Of a stretch of DNA of 64,000 bases, positions 26,416 through 36,052 are shown one piece after another. How positions within the stretch are numbered: the first letter of the stretch is position 1; the number at the start of each line of letters is the position of its first letter. The notes beneath the pieces are model-generated. The model had not been told where the DNA came from, made no database searches, and was given only the letters and a program-made list of their open reading frames with translations. The stretch is from Bacillus sp. BGMRC 2118 (lineage in GTDB: Bacteria > Bacillota > Bacilli > Bacillales > SA4). The position numbers were made by a program, and so were the translations under genes. The DNA lies in contig VTTJ01000013.1 in NCBI GenBank assembly GCA_008364785.1, positions 1 through 64,000 of the forward strand, written 5' to 3'.

Positions 26416-27587
26416 GTTTGAATGACCCCCTCATCCTCAGTAGAAGAGAGTTCATAAAATGGCAACATGTAATCATAGAGCTGAGGAATCGCCAAAAACA
26501 CTTCATCCTTAGAAATACCACATAATATAACTGTGCTAGATTGTCGCAGCTTCATATCAATTCTTTTAATAAAACTACTTACGTTAACAGTAGCACTCAT
26601 ATGGTCTATCCTTGCTAAGAGTTCCAAGCCTTTTATGACATGATCTTTTCCAGAACCTTCTTTAAGATGAAGCAGCTGCAGATCATTTCTGGCCAGAATG
26701 TTTACGTAAACCTCAAATGTTGCCCCTTGTTTTTCAGCCATTTGAAATAGATACGCAAGATAGCTTAATCGCTCCTCGATGTCACGATCAACGGAAAGTT
26801 GTAGTCCGTTTTTACCTTGTTCAAGTATATTTAGGACAAATGTCCATTTCCGTTGTGTTGTTTTTTCAAGTACCTTCGTTTGCATCGTTCCCATTCTAGC
26901 CGATGCTTTCCAGTGTATTTGCTGAAATGAATCAGTCGGTGTATAGTCACGAACTCCTGAAATCATCAATGGATCTTGAAAGTACGAATAGGTAGAAGGT
27001 TTACTTCCTACTTCGTGTGAAAGTAGCTTTTCAATTCCATTTACAGTTTTAAGCTCTGGTAATACAAGAATTTCAGTTCGATAGAATGGACGATATCTAA
27101 AGCTTGAACTTCCTAGAAAAGTTGGATCAAATACTTGAATCTCAATTTCTCTTATTACTGCCCTGCCTCGTTTAACAGCTTGAAGCTCAAACTCGTATTC
27201 CTTTCTCCTTGAAGAAACATCATAAAAATAATCATTTGTTTCTCTTCTCTCAATAACCTGTTTAGCATTTCCTAGTTTAATAACATTGCTTGTCTGAAAG
27301 GTTAACTTTCCATAATAAATTGGGATTATGCTTTTTCCTTTTACATGAAAGGACAGTGAAGAACATTCACCGGGAAATAATCTGACAACTTTCTTTTTAT
27401 TTCCTAATTCCATCACGAAATATTTGTGATACACATTTGATATAAGAAACAAGACGAGCAGACTTACTAACATAATCGATAATGGTACTGACAGCAAAAA
27501 GTAATTCCAAATTGTAAGAAAGACAACAAAGACGAGAATTAACTTACCTCGTTCATATGTAAATGATTCTTTTGCCCACGTTCTCAC
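26409..27587 (-). CDS. DUF58 domain-containing protein (YeaD-like)
   Basis: 392 residues. Two N-terminal membrane segments (about 15-50) precede a long soluble part with the DUF58 signature SGVRDYTPTDSFQQIHWKAS near residue 210. DUF58 proteins carry a degenerate von Willebrand A-like region and accompany MoxR ATPases. It overlaps both the MoxR and DUF4129 genes, so co-translation is likely. The function is unknown beyond this association. Confidence 0.85.
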   Translation of the reverse strand: MRTWAKESFTYERGKLILVFVVFLTIWNYFLLSVPLSIMLVSLLVLFLISNVYHKYFVMELGNKKKVVRLFPGECSSLSFHVKGKSIIPIYYGKLTFQTSNVIKLGNAKQVIERRETNDYFYDVSSRRKEYEFELQAVKRGRAVIREIEIQVFDPTFLGSSSFRYRPFYRTEILVLPELKTVNGIEKLLSHEVGSKPSTYSYFQDPLMISGVRDYTPTDSFQQIHWKASARMGTMQTKVLEKTTQRKWTFVLNILEQGKNGLQLSVDRDIEERLSYLAYLFQMAEKQGATFEVYVNILARNDLQLLHLKEGSGKDHVIKGLELLARIDHMSATVNVSSFIKRIDMKLRQSSTVILCGISKDEVFLAIPQLYDYMLPFYELSSTEDEGVIQTC

Positions 27588-28534
27588 GAAGAAGCTCCTA
27601 TTTCAACCGGTGCCTCTGTCGTTTGTAATATATCTGCCATTACTTCATGCTTTGTCATGCGTAAGCTTCCTTCTATATTTAACTGTAATCGATGACTCAA
27701 TACGTACGGAGCTACTCGTTTAACATCATCCGGAGTGACAAATGAGCGATTTTCTAATAATGCTCTTGCCTGTACTGCTCGCATGAATGCTAATGTTCCG
27801 CGAGGACTTACACCCGCTTCAATATATTCATGTCCTCTTGTTCTATGAATAATAGTAAGAAGATATTTCTCCATATCCTCAGAAATATGTACCCCATCAA
27901 CCTTCTCCTGAAGCTGAACAAATTCTTCTATAGACTGGAAATATGGAGTCACTTCCTTCAAGGGCTCATTTCCTCGATATATTCTCATAATCTGCAATTC
28001 TTCCTCAAAATTCGGGTACCCCATATGAATACTCATAAAGAAACGATCTAACTGTGCATCCGGTAATGGAAAAGTACCTTGAGACTCTAGTGGATTTTGA
28101 GTCGCAAGAACGAAAAATGGGGATGGTAGTGGTACAGTTTCATTCCCAATTGTTACCTGACGTTCTTCCATCACTTCAAGTAAGCTCGATTGTGTACGAG
28201 GTGTCGCACGGTTAATTTCATCTACTAATAGCACGTTTGTCATAACTGGACCGATCCGTACTTCAAATTGCTTTTCCTTTGGATTAAAAAATTCAACCCC
28301 TGTTACATCACTTGGCAGCACATCAGGTGTAAACTGCAGACGACGGAACTGACCTCCAAGCAATTTAGAAATCGTCTTTGCTAACACTGTCTTGCCTGTT
28401 CCCGGTACATCTTCTAGTAAAACATGTCCCCTGCAAAGCATTGAGATTAAAAACAGTTCTGTTACTTCTTCTTTTCCTATGATCACCTTGCTAACTGCGT
28501 TCGTGATATCTTGTCTAAGTGTCTGGATAGTCAA
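27584..28534 (-). CDS. MoxR-family AAA+ ATPase (YeaC-like)
   Basis: 316 residues. Walker A is GTGKT in LLEDVPGTGKTVLAKTI (about residue 37), Walker B is VLLVDEINRATPRTQSSLLE, and FFVLATQNPLESQGTFPLPD (sensor 1) and AQLDRFFM follow; the lid domain has AGVSPRGTLAFMRA. MoxR ATPases act as chaperone-like factors, often for proteins encoded beside them. It is the first gene of a four-gene operon and diverges from an MFS gene. Confidence 0.92.
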   Translation of the reverse strand: MTIQTLRQDITNAVSKVIIGKEEVTELFLISMLCRGHVLLEDVPGTGKTVLAKTISKLLGGQFRRLQFTPDVLPSDVTGVEFFNPKEKQFEVRIGPVMTNVLLVDEINRATPRTQSSLLEVMEERQVTIGNETVPLPSPFFVLATQNPLESQGTFPLPDAQLDRFFMSIHMGYPNFEEELQIMRIYRGNEPLKEVTPYFQSIEEFVQLQEKVDGVHISEDMEKYLLTIIHRTRGHEYIEAGVSPRGTLAFMRAVQARALLENRSFVTPDDVKRVAPYVLSHRLQLNIEGSLRMTKHEVMADILQTTEAPVEIGASS

Positions 28535-28661
28535 GTAAAATCCCCCGTTTTTTGAATTTTTATTATATTATACTACTAAGAAATAGAACACGAAACCCAA
28601 ATGGTTTTTTCTACCAATATACGTGCTATTATATAGGTAACAAAACGTCTAAGGAGCTTGT

Positions 28662-29897
28662 ATGAAACGTCTACCATTTTATAGCTATTGGTTTGCCAAA
28701 ACTAGCATTTCATTATCTGATGTCATTTATATCATGGTTATTACTACCTATATCTACACTGAAACAAACTCAGCCTTACTCGCAGCTTTGTTTCCCTTAT
28801 TTAAAGCCATTTCCAATCTATTAGCAGGGTTATCATCACCTTTTCTATATAATAGATTTAGTTTCACTAGTCTACTTGTAACATTGCAGGTGATAAAGGC
28901 AATCATTTTAACATGTTTATTTTTAGGGTTTATCTCCTTCACAACCCATATTCCTATACTGTTGATAATAATCTTACTAATTTCATTTATGGAGGGATGG
29001 GGAAATCCACTGTTAAACTCCATTACACCAAGAATTGTGCAGAAGGATTCCCTTATGAAAGCAAATAGTATCTTATCTATCTCTACTCAATCTGTTCAAA
29101 TTGCCGGGTATAGCTTCACCGGGTTTATCGTGATTCATTGGGGATATCAACCAACACTACTCCTTAACATGCTGCTAATATGGCTAGCAGTGTTCAGCTT
29201 ATTACCCGTAATCGGTGGAATTGAGAAAAAATATGAAGCAGTAGAGAAATCGAAGTGGGCTCTTATGAAACAAGGCTGGAGTCTTATTGGGACGAATAAA
29301 ACCTTACGAATGGTTACGTTAATGGATGTCATTGAAGGAATGGCCGGTTCCATTTGGATTGGTGCGGTTACCTTAGTGTACGTCACTGAGGCACTGCACC
29401 AGGGTGAAGAATGGTGGGGATACATAAACGCAAGTTATTACATCGGATCCGTTATTGGTGGAATTCTTACAATATATTTATCCAAAGTAATTCAACAGAA
29501 CTTAATTGTCAGCATGTCTGTAGGGTCATTATTATTTAGTATATTTACATTAACCTATGGATTAACAAGTATTCCTGCATTAGCTCTACTCTTATGTGTT
29601 GCAATGGGACCCGCTTATCAAATAAGAGATGTTGCCCAGCAAACTGCTTTTCAACTTAATATATCTGCAGAACATTTACCAAAGGTATATGCAGCACAGA
29701 GTATCATCCTATCTACAGTTACAGGACTATCTATCTTCTTAATGGGCTTTATCGCAGATTATGTTGGTGTAAGAGCCGTGTATATACTCGGTTCACTCCT
29801 TATCTTTACATCAGCTATACTATCCTTTTCGTTAGTTATAACCAGTAGGAAGAAAAAGCTATACACTCATGCTACATCAAAAAACTCGTCATCATGA
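28662..29897 (+). CDS. MFS transporter
   Basis: 411 residues with about 12 membrane segments in the two-times-six MFS layout. The TM2-TM3 loop reads SSPFLYNRFSFTSLLV and the central loop around residues 185-205 is basic. AAGGAGC precedes the ATG. The substrate is unknown; the closest general class is the H+-coupled exporters. It stands alone, divergent from the MoxR operon. Confidence 0.8.
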   Translation: MKRLPFYSYWFAKTSISLSDVIYIMVITTYIYTETNSALLAALFPLFKAISNLLAGLSSPFLYNRFSFTSLLVTLQVIKAIILTCLFLGFISFTTHIPILLIIILLISFMEGWGNPLLNSITPRIVQKDSLMKANSILSISTQSVQIAGYSFTGFIVIHWGYQPTLLLNMLLIWLAVFSLLPVIGGIEKKYEAVEKSKWALMKQGWSLIGTNKTLRMVTLMDVIEGMAGSIWIGAVTLVYVTEALHQGEEWWGYINASYYIGSVIGGILTIYLSKVIQQNLIVSMSVGSLLFSIFTLTYGLTSIPALALLLCVAMGPAYQIRDVAQQTAFQLNISAEHLPKVYAAQSIILSTVTGLSIFLMGFIADYVGVRAVYILGSLLIFTSAILSFSLVITSRKKKLYTHATSKNSSS

Positions 29898-29911
29898 GAT
29901 GACGAGTTTTT
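29881..29911. terminator. Bidirectional terminator between MFS gene and copper cluster
   Basis: AAAACTCGTCATC (29881-29893) pairs with GATGACGAGTTTT (29898-29910) around ATGA. It overlaps the MFS stop region. Confidence 0.88.
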
Positions 29912-29916
29912 AAACG

Positions 29917-30753
29917 TTACTTCACTTCAATAACAAAAGGATACGTATGCACCTTTTCATTAATTTGAAACTCTGCCCAAAGCTTATATATGCCTGGTTT
30001 ATCAAAATTTGTAATAAACTTTGTTTCAACATCACTAGCTGGATGAACATGAATAAAGTTTTCTGCAGCTTCATCCAAAATGACGACATGTCCCATTGCT
30101 CCTAAGTAAGGTTGAAGAACAACCGAGTCATCAAATGAAAATGCTAATGTGATATCCTCCCCAACTGTAAACGAGTTAATATCCAGCTTTGTTTCAATAC
30201 CGTTCACTGTTTTCTTGAAGTTTTGATCAGGTTTTAACGAACCATGACCATGAGCTGCTTCGGTTTTTCCGATCGTGAATCCAATTGGCTCAACATGATA
30301 TGCTGCATTGGCAGGCTTTATATCAACAAAAGCTTTATAATTACCATCTTCTAGTGCCTTTTCCATTTCAAAACGTCCTTTACCCGTTTTGTCTGGATGT
30401 AAATGATAGTATTGATCCAGATGTTCATCCACTATAATTAGGTGAAGTAATTTCTCATGATTTACGTCTAAATCATCAAGTGGTTCACCTTGTTGATCTT
30501 TTAACTGAATGGCAATATTATTTTCCTCTGCCTTAAAGTCAATTTCTACTTCACTTTCTGTATTTGTATCGGAACCGTGATCCCCATGTCCTTCACTATC
30601 GTCTCCCGTACCATGAGCACCATGGTCAGACGCTTCTTCACCATGTTCTGTTTGAACTTCAGTTGTTTCTGGAGCTACAGTAAATGAATAGATTGAATAA
30701 CCAAGTATCACAACAATCAAGTAGCCAATGGCTGATATTACCCATTTTTTCAT
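29917..30753 (-). CDS. Membrane-anchored His/Asp-rich extracytoplasmic protein, YtkA/FixH-like, copper-linked
   Basis: 278 residues. An N-terminal membrane segment (WVISAIGYLIVVILGYSIYS) is followed by a His-, Asp- and Glu-rich linker (about 35-70) suited to metal binding. Two beta-sandwich regions follow, each with a YHLHPD or FIHVHPASD motif, the second ending KVHTYPFVIEVK like YtkA/FixH domains. The gene lies 12 bases after copA, so a role in copper handling outside the membrane is inferred from context and composition. No enzyme motif is seen. Confidence 0.7.
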   Translation of the reverse strand: MKKWVISAIGYLIVVILGYSIYSFTVAPETTEVQTEHGEEASDHGAHGTGDDSEGHGDHGSDTNTESEVEIDFKAEENNIAIQLKDQQGEPLDDLDVNHEKLLHLIIVDEHLDQYYHLHPDKTGKGRFEMEKALEDGNYKAFVDIKPANAAYHVEPIGFTIGKTEAAHGHGSLKPDQNFKKTVNGIETKLDINSFTVGEDITLAFSFDDSVVLQPYLGAMGHVVILDEAAENFIHVHPASDVETKFITNFDKPGIYKLWAEFQINEKVHTYPFVIEVK

Positions 30754-30765
30754 GATATTCTCTCC

Positions 30766-33177
30766 TTATAACTTCACCTTTTGTAATCTAAGTGCATTCA
30801 GGACAACGGATACAGAGCTAAACGCCATTGCAGCACCTGCTAACCAAGGAGCTAAAAGGCCGATTGCGGCAATTGGAATCCCAAGTGTGTTATATCCAAA
30901 AGCCCAAAATAGATTTTGTTTAATATTCGCCATCGTCTTTTTACTCATCACTATTGCATCGGCAATACTATTTAGATCACCACGAATTAATGTAATATCG
31001 GCAGCTTCCATTGCTACATCTGTACCAGTACCGATTGCCATCCCAACATCTGCCATTGCTAATGCAGGAGCATCATTAATACCATCACCGACCATCGCTA
31101 CTTTTTTACCTTCTGCTTGTAGCTTTTTGATTTCGTCTGCCTTTCCTTCTGGCAATACCTCAGCCACTACACGGTCCACACCAACACCTTCTGCAATAGC
31201 CTGTGCTGTGCGCTGGTTATCACCCGTAATCATAATGACTTCAAGCCCCATATTTTGGAGGCGTTTTACAGCCGTTTTAGAAGTTTCCTTTACGGTATCT
31301 GCAACGGCCACGATTCCCGCAAGTTTACCATTAATCGCAACAAGCATTGCTGTTTTGCCTTCATTCTCAAGTTCAATCATTTTACTGTCTGCATCATGAA
31401 GTTTAACTTGCTGTTGATTCATGAGCTTTCGAGTTCCTACTAATAAATTTTGGTCACTTACGCTTCCTTTAATACCATATCCCGGAAAGGCCTCAAATTG
31501 TGTCACTTCACTAAAGGCAATCCCTTTTGCTGCAATTCCTTCCACAATTGCAACTGCTAGTGGATGTTCAGATTGTTTTTCTACAGAGCCGACTAAACGC
31601 AGGAACTCTTCTTCTCCGAAATCACCAACAATAATTGTATCCGTCAATTCAGGTGTTCCTTTTGTAATCGTACCTGTTTTATCCAAAACAACAGTTGTCA
31701 CACCTTGAGTTGATTCTAAATGCTCTCCACCTTTAAAAAGGATACCGTATTCTGCTGCCCGTCCTGAACCTGCCATAATGGAAGTTGGAGTTGCTAATCC
31801 TAATGCACACGGACAAGCAATAACAAGAACTGCAATTAACTTTTCTAATGCCTCTGCAAAGTTTCCAGGATTTACCCAAATAAACCAGATGATAAATGTA
31901 ACAACTGCGAGCCCGACTACAATAGGAACAAAGATCCCTGAAATTTTATCTGCTAGGCGTTGAATAGGTGCCTTTGATCCTTGAGCCTGTTCTACAACCT
32001 TTATAATTTGTGCTAAAGCAGTATCTTTACCGATCTTTGTTGCTTTCATTTTTATAAACCCATTTTTATTAATGGTAGAACCGATTACATTGTCTCCAGT
32101 TGATTTATCGACTGGCACACTTTCACCTGTAATCATACTTTCATCAAATGCAGAACGGCCGTCAATAATTTCACCGTCTACCGGTACTCGTTCCCCTGGT
32201 CTAACATAGATCACATCACCCACGACTACTTCTTCCAGTGGAATTTCTATTTCATTACCTTCACGGACCACTGTTGCCGTTTTGGCTTGTAGGTCCATTA
32301 ATTTCTTAATCGCTTCAGAAGATCTTCCTTTCGCTTTTGCTTCAAAAAGCTTTCCTAATAGAATTAATGTAATCAGCACAGCACTTGTTTCATAGTACAA
32401 CTCGACCATATGCTCATTTGTACCAATTGATTGGACAGTCAAGTATAAGCTATAGAAATAAGCAGCTGAGGTACCTAATGCAACAAGGACATCCATATTC
32501 GCACTTCCATTACGAAGTGCCTTATAAGCACCAATATAAAATTGCTTCCCTACGATAAATTGAACAGGAGTTGCGAGTAGCAATTGAACCCATGGATTCA
32601 TCAGCATGTCAGGCAAGTATAGCCACGAGGTAAAGGAGAAGTGACTGACCATCGCCCACAGTAAAGGCAGAGATAAAATCATAGAAAATAAAAATTTCCC
32701 TGTTTGCCTTTCTATTTCTTCTTGTCTATGATCCCCATGCCCTTCTCGATCTTCCTTAACGGTTGCACCATAACCTAGCTTTTCTACCTTTGCAATAATA
32801 TCTTGACTGCTAAGCTCCGAACTATTAAATTCTACAGAAGCTGTTTCTAATGCCAAGTTCACTGTTGCCTTTGTAACACCTTCTAATTTATTCAAGCCTT
32901 TTTCAATACGAGTGGAACATGCAGCACATGTCATTCCGGTAATATTGAATTCTTTTTTCTCCATTGCTACACCATAACCAAGTGATTCTACCTTACTCTG
33001 TAACGCTTCTACATTCGTGACTTCCGGATCGTACTTTATCGTAGATTTCTCAAGTGCTAAATTCACATTCACTTCTTGAACTTCGTCAATTTTATTCAAT
33101 CCCTTTTCAATTCTGAGTGCACATGCAGCACACGTCATTCCAGTAATTTGGAGGGTTGTTTCTTTTGGATTACTCAT
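30766..33177 (-). CDS. copA: Copper-exporting P-type ATPase CopA
   Basis: 803 residues. Two N-terminal heavy-metal domains carry GMTCAAC (near residues 13 and 81). The transmembrane metal site is CPC in VIACPCALGLATPTS, the phosphorylated Asp is in DKTGTITKG, and HP appears in KQSEHPLAVAIVEG. TGDNQRTAQAIAEG and MVGDGINDAPALAMADVG complete the P1B-type pattern. The enzyme exports Cu(I). A CsoR-like operator lies just upstream (33196-33214) in the copZ-copA gap. Confidence 0.97.
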   Translation of the reverse strand: MSNPKETTLQITGMTCAACALRIEKGLNKIDEVQEVNVNLALEKSTIKYDPEVTNVEALQSKVESLGYGVAMEKKEFNITGMTCAACSTRIEKGLNKLEGVTKATVNLALETASVEFNSSELSSQDIIAKVEKLGYGATVKEDREGHGDHRQEEIERQTGKFLFSMILSLPLLWAMVSHFSFTSWLYLPDMLMNPWVQLLLATPVQFIVGKQFYIGAYKALRNGSANMDVLVALGTSAAYFYSLYLTVQSIGTNEHMVELYYETSAVLITLILLGKLFEAKAKGRSSEAIKKLMDLQAKTATVVREGNEIEIPLEEVVVGDVIYVRPGERVPVDGEIIDGRSAFDESMITGESVPVDKSTGDNVIGSTINKNGFIKMKATKIGKDTALAQIIKVVEQAQGSKAPIQRLADKISGIFVPIVVGLAVVTFIIWFIWVNPGNFAEALEKLIAVLVIACPCALGLATPTSIMAGSGRAAEYGILFKGGEHLESTQGVTTVVLDKTGTITKGTPELTDTIIVGDFGEEEFLRLVGSVEKQSEHPLAVAIVEGIAAKGIAFSEVTQFEAFPGYGIKGSVSDQNLLVGTRKLMNQQQVKLHDADSKMIELENEGKTAMLVAINGKLAGIVAVADTVKETSKTAVKRLQNMGLEVIMITGDNQRTAQAIAEGVGVDRVVAEVLPEGKADEIKKLQAEGKKVAMVGDGINDAPALAMADVGMAIGTGTDVAMEAADITLIRGDLNSIADAIVMSKKTMANIKQNLFWAFGYNTLGIPIAAIGLLAPWLAGAAMAFSSVSVVLNALRLQKVKL

Positions 33178-33195
33178 CTTTACATCTTCCTCACT

Positions 33196-33214
33196 TATAC
33201 CACACGGGGGTATA
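33196..33214 (-). promoter_or_regulatory. Candidate CsoR operator before copA
   Basis: TATACCACACGGGGGTATA resembles the G/C-rich centre with TATAC/GTATA arms of CsoR sites. It lies between copZ and copA and could give copA its own copper control. Confidence 0.6.
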
Positions 33215-33251
33215 TTTATTTATAAAAGAAAAGTGCTACTTTGAGCACCTG

Positions 33252-33458
33252 TTAGGCAACATCATATCCTTGATCATCGATTGCTTCTTTAATTTGAACA
33301 AGTGTCACTTTAGAAGAATCAAATTCAACATCTACTGTTCCATTATCTAAATTTACCTTTACTGAACTCACTCCATCCATTGGTCCAACTGCACCTTCTA
33401 CAGCTTTCACACAATGACCACAAGACATACCTGTTACGTTTAAGGTTACTTTATCCAT
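33252..33458 (-). CDS. copZ: Copper chaperone CopZ
   Basis: 68 residues forming a single heavy-metal-associated domain. The Cu(I)-binding motif is GMSCGHC (Cys near residues 13 and 16). It delivers Cu(I) to CopA. The gene is 11 bases after csoR and 74 bases before copA, a usual Bacillus order. Confidence 0.96.
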   Translation of the reverse strand: MDKVTLNVTGMSCGHCVKAVEGAVGPMDGVSSVKVNLDNGTVDVEFDSSKVTLVQIKEAIDDQGYDVA

Positions 33459-33469
33459 GACTATTCCTC

Positions 33470-33796
33470 CTATTTTTTCATTAATCGTTGTATCGTAACT
33501 AAAAATTCATCAATGACTTCGTCGTCGCCTTCCTGTATTCTTTCCACAACACAGCTTTTTAAATGGCCTTCTAATAATATTTTTCCAACACTATTTAGTG
33601 CTGACTGAATTGCTGAAATTTGAGTAATAACATCATCGCAATACGTATCTTTTTCAATAAGTCCTTTTACCCCGCGAATTTGTCCTTCGATTCGGTTAAG
33701 ACGACTTACTAAATTTCTTTTTACTTCATCGGAGTGGTGACTTTTACGTACGCCCGTTTGTGTCTGGCAACATTCATCATGTTTGTTTTCTTCCAT
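33470..33796 (-). CDS. csoR: Copper-sensing repressor CsoR
   Basis: 108 residues of the CsoR/RcnR family, all helical. The Cu(I) ligands Cys-His-Cys appear in KDTYCDDVITQI and LLEGHLKSCVVE. The N-terminal extension has extra His and Cys (DECCQTQ, SHHSDE). Copper binding releases it from DNA and derepresses copZ and copA. A palindromic operator lies just upstream, so it probably represses itself. Confidence 0.95.
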   Translation of the reverse strand: MEENKHDECCQTQTGVRKSHHSDEVKRNLVSRLNRIEGQIRGVKGLIEKDTYCDDVITQISAIQSALNSVGKILLEGHLKSCVVERIQEGDDEVIDEFLVTIQRLMKK

Positions 33797-33820
33797 CTTT
33801 TCCCCTCCTCACAATTATAA

Positions 33821-33840
33821 TATACTACCCCGGGGTATAT
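33821..33840 (-). promoter_or_regulatory. CsoR operator upstream of csoR
   Basis: TATACTACCCCGGGGTATAT has a perfect 12-base palindrome TACCCCGGGGTA (33826-33837), the CsoR pattern. It lies about 25 bases before the csoR start. Confidence 0.8.
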
Positions 33841-33854
33841 TACGCAACCTTATT

Positions 33855-34331
33855 TTATAAATTTTTTCCATCTTTTATGAATTCTTTGATTTGGTGCACA
33901 TGTTTATTATCGTGCTCAAGGTGAGACGCGAAATACTCTGAGACGCTTAACTCCTTGCTTCCAACTGTGATTTTCTTTGCATATAACTCTTCGGGAAACA
34001 GCTTTAATCTTTCTATTACCTGACTTCTAGTGTCTATATATTCCTTAATTAGCTGCTGTTTTTCTATCCCTGATCTTGCATAAACAGATGCATCTTTGTT
34101 CATCTTTTCTGGATTTATATCTACCTTTGGAAACTCTAATCCTTTTTCAATAAAAGGGATTCGGTGTTGAAGCATGAAGTGATCCCACGTAATAAAGTGA
34201 GAAATTACATCTGCAGTTCCCCACTTTCCTTTCGAGAATGGCTTAAACCAAATCATCTTATCAATTGAATGTAATGTTTTTGCCCAATCAACTAGTTGTT
34301 CTTGCTCACGAATGATATCTGATTTGCTCAT
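33855..34331 (-). CDS. DinB-like four-helix protein
   Basis: 158 residues. The layout fits the DinB/YfiT superfamily: helices with EQLVDWAKTLHSID, ADVISHFITWDHFMLQ (His near residue 48) and a C-terminal ASHLEHDNKHVHQIKEF that would supply the other metal-binding His. The family often binds a metal and some members are thiol transferases; the reaction here is unknown. The frame extends upstream to 34442, but GGGGGT stands before the ATG at 34331, and the extra part runs through the permease terminator. Confidence 0.75.
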   Translation of the reverse strand: MSKSDIIREQEQLVDWAKTLHSIDKMIWFKPFSKGKWGTADVISHFITWDHFMLQHRIPFIEKGLEFPKVDINPEKMNKDASVYARSGIEKQQLIKEYIDTRSQVIERLKLFPEELYAKKITVGSKELSVSEYFASHLEHDNKHVHQIKEFIKDGKNL

Positions 34332-34385
34332 GAATATACCCCCACCCCGTTTTCTCTTATTATATATCCAATTTCTAGAAAAATA

Positions 34386-34413
34386 AAACAACAAGGACTT
34401 TGCCTTGTTGTTT
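34386..34413 (-). terminator. Intrinsic terminator after the amino-acid permease gene
   Basis: AAACAACAAGG (34386-34396) pairs with CCTTGTTGTTT (34403-34413). The minus-strand tail is TTTTATTTTTC. Confidence 0.85.
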
Positions 34414-35742
34414 CTAGTGTGAAAGTTGTTTTTCATAATCAAAGTTTGCCTTTTTACCTGACCTTTTTCCTAATGTATACACAACTGCTCCAAGTATTGT
34501 CCATACAAGTAGAATGTCACCTACGGAGAGAATCATTTTATAGCTGAAAAATAATAACGTAATGATGGCAAATGATCCACTTACTAGCATTAGTGTCTTA
34601 GATGGCTTAAATTGTGCTTGTGCAAATAAATCTGGATTTTTATAAGGTAATGCAAGCAATGCGATTGAATGCCCGATATACATTAAAAACATTCCTTGCA
34701 GGGCAATCATCATGACAAAATTCATCGTGTTTGTCCAAAGTAATATCAGTACAATGATGACATTAATGAATAAAGCTACATTTGGTGTTCCTGTTCTTTT
34801 ACTTACATTAGCCAACACAGGTGGAATAATCCGATCATCTGCGAAGGTAAATAATATACGGGATACAACCATCATTAAAGAGTTTAAGGTTGTCGCAAAT
34901 GCCATTAGTATTCCGATGTTTACAATCCAAGTGCCATAAGAAGGCAAGTAGATGGATGCAACATCTGACATAGCCGTCTGTGAAGCAGCCAGCTGCTGGT
35001 AAGGTAATACTCCAAATGCTACAAAAGATACTAAGAAGTAAATAATCATCGTTAAGATAGATCCACGAATCATGGTCTTAGGTAATTCCTTCTGTGCATT
35101 TTTCATTTCTCCCCCAGCTTGTGCCAGCTGTTCAAAACCGAAGTAAGCAAAAAACAAGCTTGGTAATATACTTAAAAATCCTTCAAACCCGAACGGAAAC
35201 ATAGGCTTATAGTGTTTAAATTCAACAAAGAACAAGCCTGGTATTACGAGAAATAAGATAGCAATAAATAATATAACCGTCATTAGTAACTGAATTTTTC
35301 CAAACCATTTAACGCCTGTAACATTTAATACGAAGAAAAATAATAGGAGAACCGTACCAATTAGTAAGGGATGATCGAAATCTAACAAACTTGCTACAAA
35401 CTCACCAAATGATATCGACATCACCGTCATAACACCTAATAATGCAATATATTGAAACCACATGAAAATAAAACCTACGAAATAGTTTTTGAAGGTACGG
35501 CTAATATGAATGTATGCACCACCCGGACTATTTCCTAAAGGCGTGCTTAAAAACACTAAATATCCTAACGCTGATGCTAGCAAAATTGGCAGCAATACAA
35601 TATATCCTAACGGTACAGATGGACCTGCCTGTCCGCCAGCTTCCCCAGTCACAACAAATATACCAGAACCCACCATACCGCCAATCATTAACGCATAACC
35701 ATGCCACTTATTTAATCCTCTTTGTAACTTCATCATTTTCAC
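34414..35742 (-). CDS. APC-family amino-acid permease
   Basis: 442 residues with about 12 membrane segments. The APC signature is in TM1: GGMVGSGIFVVTGEAG. GGAYIHISRTF and FAYFGFEQLAQAGGEMKNA (TM6 region) also fit. A T-box leader (35800-36045) lies upstream, so expression should rise when one charged tRNA runs short; the apparent specifier is UUC, which would make the transported amino acid Phe or a relative. That last step is inference. Confidence 0.88.
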   Translation of the reverse strand: MKMMKLQRGLNKWHGYALMIGGMVGSGIFVVTGEAGGQAGPSVPLGYIVLLPILLASALGYLVFLSTPLGNSPGGAYIHISRTFKNYFVGFIFMWFQYIALLGVMTVMSISFGEFVASLLDFDHPLLIGTVLLLFFFVLNVTGVKWFGKIQLLMTVILFIAILFLVIPGLFFVEFKHYKPMFPFGFEGFLSILPSLFFAYFGFEQLAQAGGEMKNAQKELPKTMIRGSILTMIIYFLVSFVAFGVLPYQQLAASQTAMSDVASIYLPSYGTWIVNIGILMAFATTLNSLMMVVSRILFTFADDRIIPPVLANVSKRTGTPNVALFINVIIVLILLWTNTMNFVMMIALQGMFLMYIGHSIALLALPYKNPDLFAQAQFKPSKTLMLVSGSFAIITLLFFSYKMILSVGDILLVWTILGAVVYTLGKRSGKKANFDYEKQLSH

Positions 35743-35799
35743 CCCTGATGTTGGTCTATTTTCTTAATACGCATTGTAATCAACAAAATAAATAAAAGC

Positions 35800-36045
35800 C
35801 CCCCATCCCTAATAAGTATTAGGGACGAAGAGCATCTCCGCGGTACCACCCTATTTGACCACAAAAAATGTGATCCACTCTTTCATAAACGGCTTTTCAT
35901 CGTAGTGAAACTTCACAACCTTATACCTGGATTTTCACCAACCATCCAGTCTCTATTCTCTGCATTCGGAGTTGCTACTAAGCTACAAGCCTTCAGACAC
36001 ATTCGCACTTAAACGCTTTTAAGCGCTAAAGCATCTTTTAGTATT
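35800..36045 (-). promoter_or_regulatory. T-box riboswitch controlling the permease
   Basis: The minus strand carries the T-box core AGGGTGGTACCGCGG (35852-35838) and a terminator CGTCCCTAATA paired with TATTAGGGA, then GGGGGGCTTTTATTT. Upstream is a Stem I with the distal-loop sequence GGATGGTTGGTGAAAATCC. In GAAGTTTCACTACGA the triplet followed by A is TTC (35909-35907), my candidate specifier (Phe). The UGGU bulge fits a tRNA with discriminator A. Confidence 0.88.
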
Positions 36046-36052
36046 AAATATT

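Noticed and set aside
30728..31399. 223-residue plus-strand ORF opposite copA
   Set aside because: It is antisense to the P-type ATPase core; its low-complexity Ala/Ser/Ile make-up is typical of a shadow frame.
33196..33214. Intrinsic terminator between copZ and copA
   Set aside because: The palindrome is short, lacks a T-run and matches a CsoR site better.
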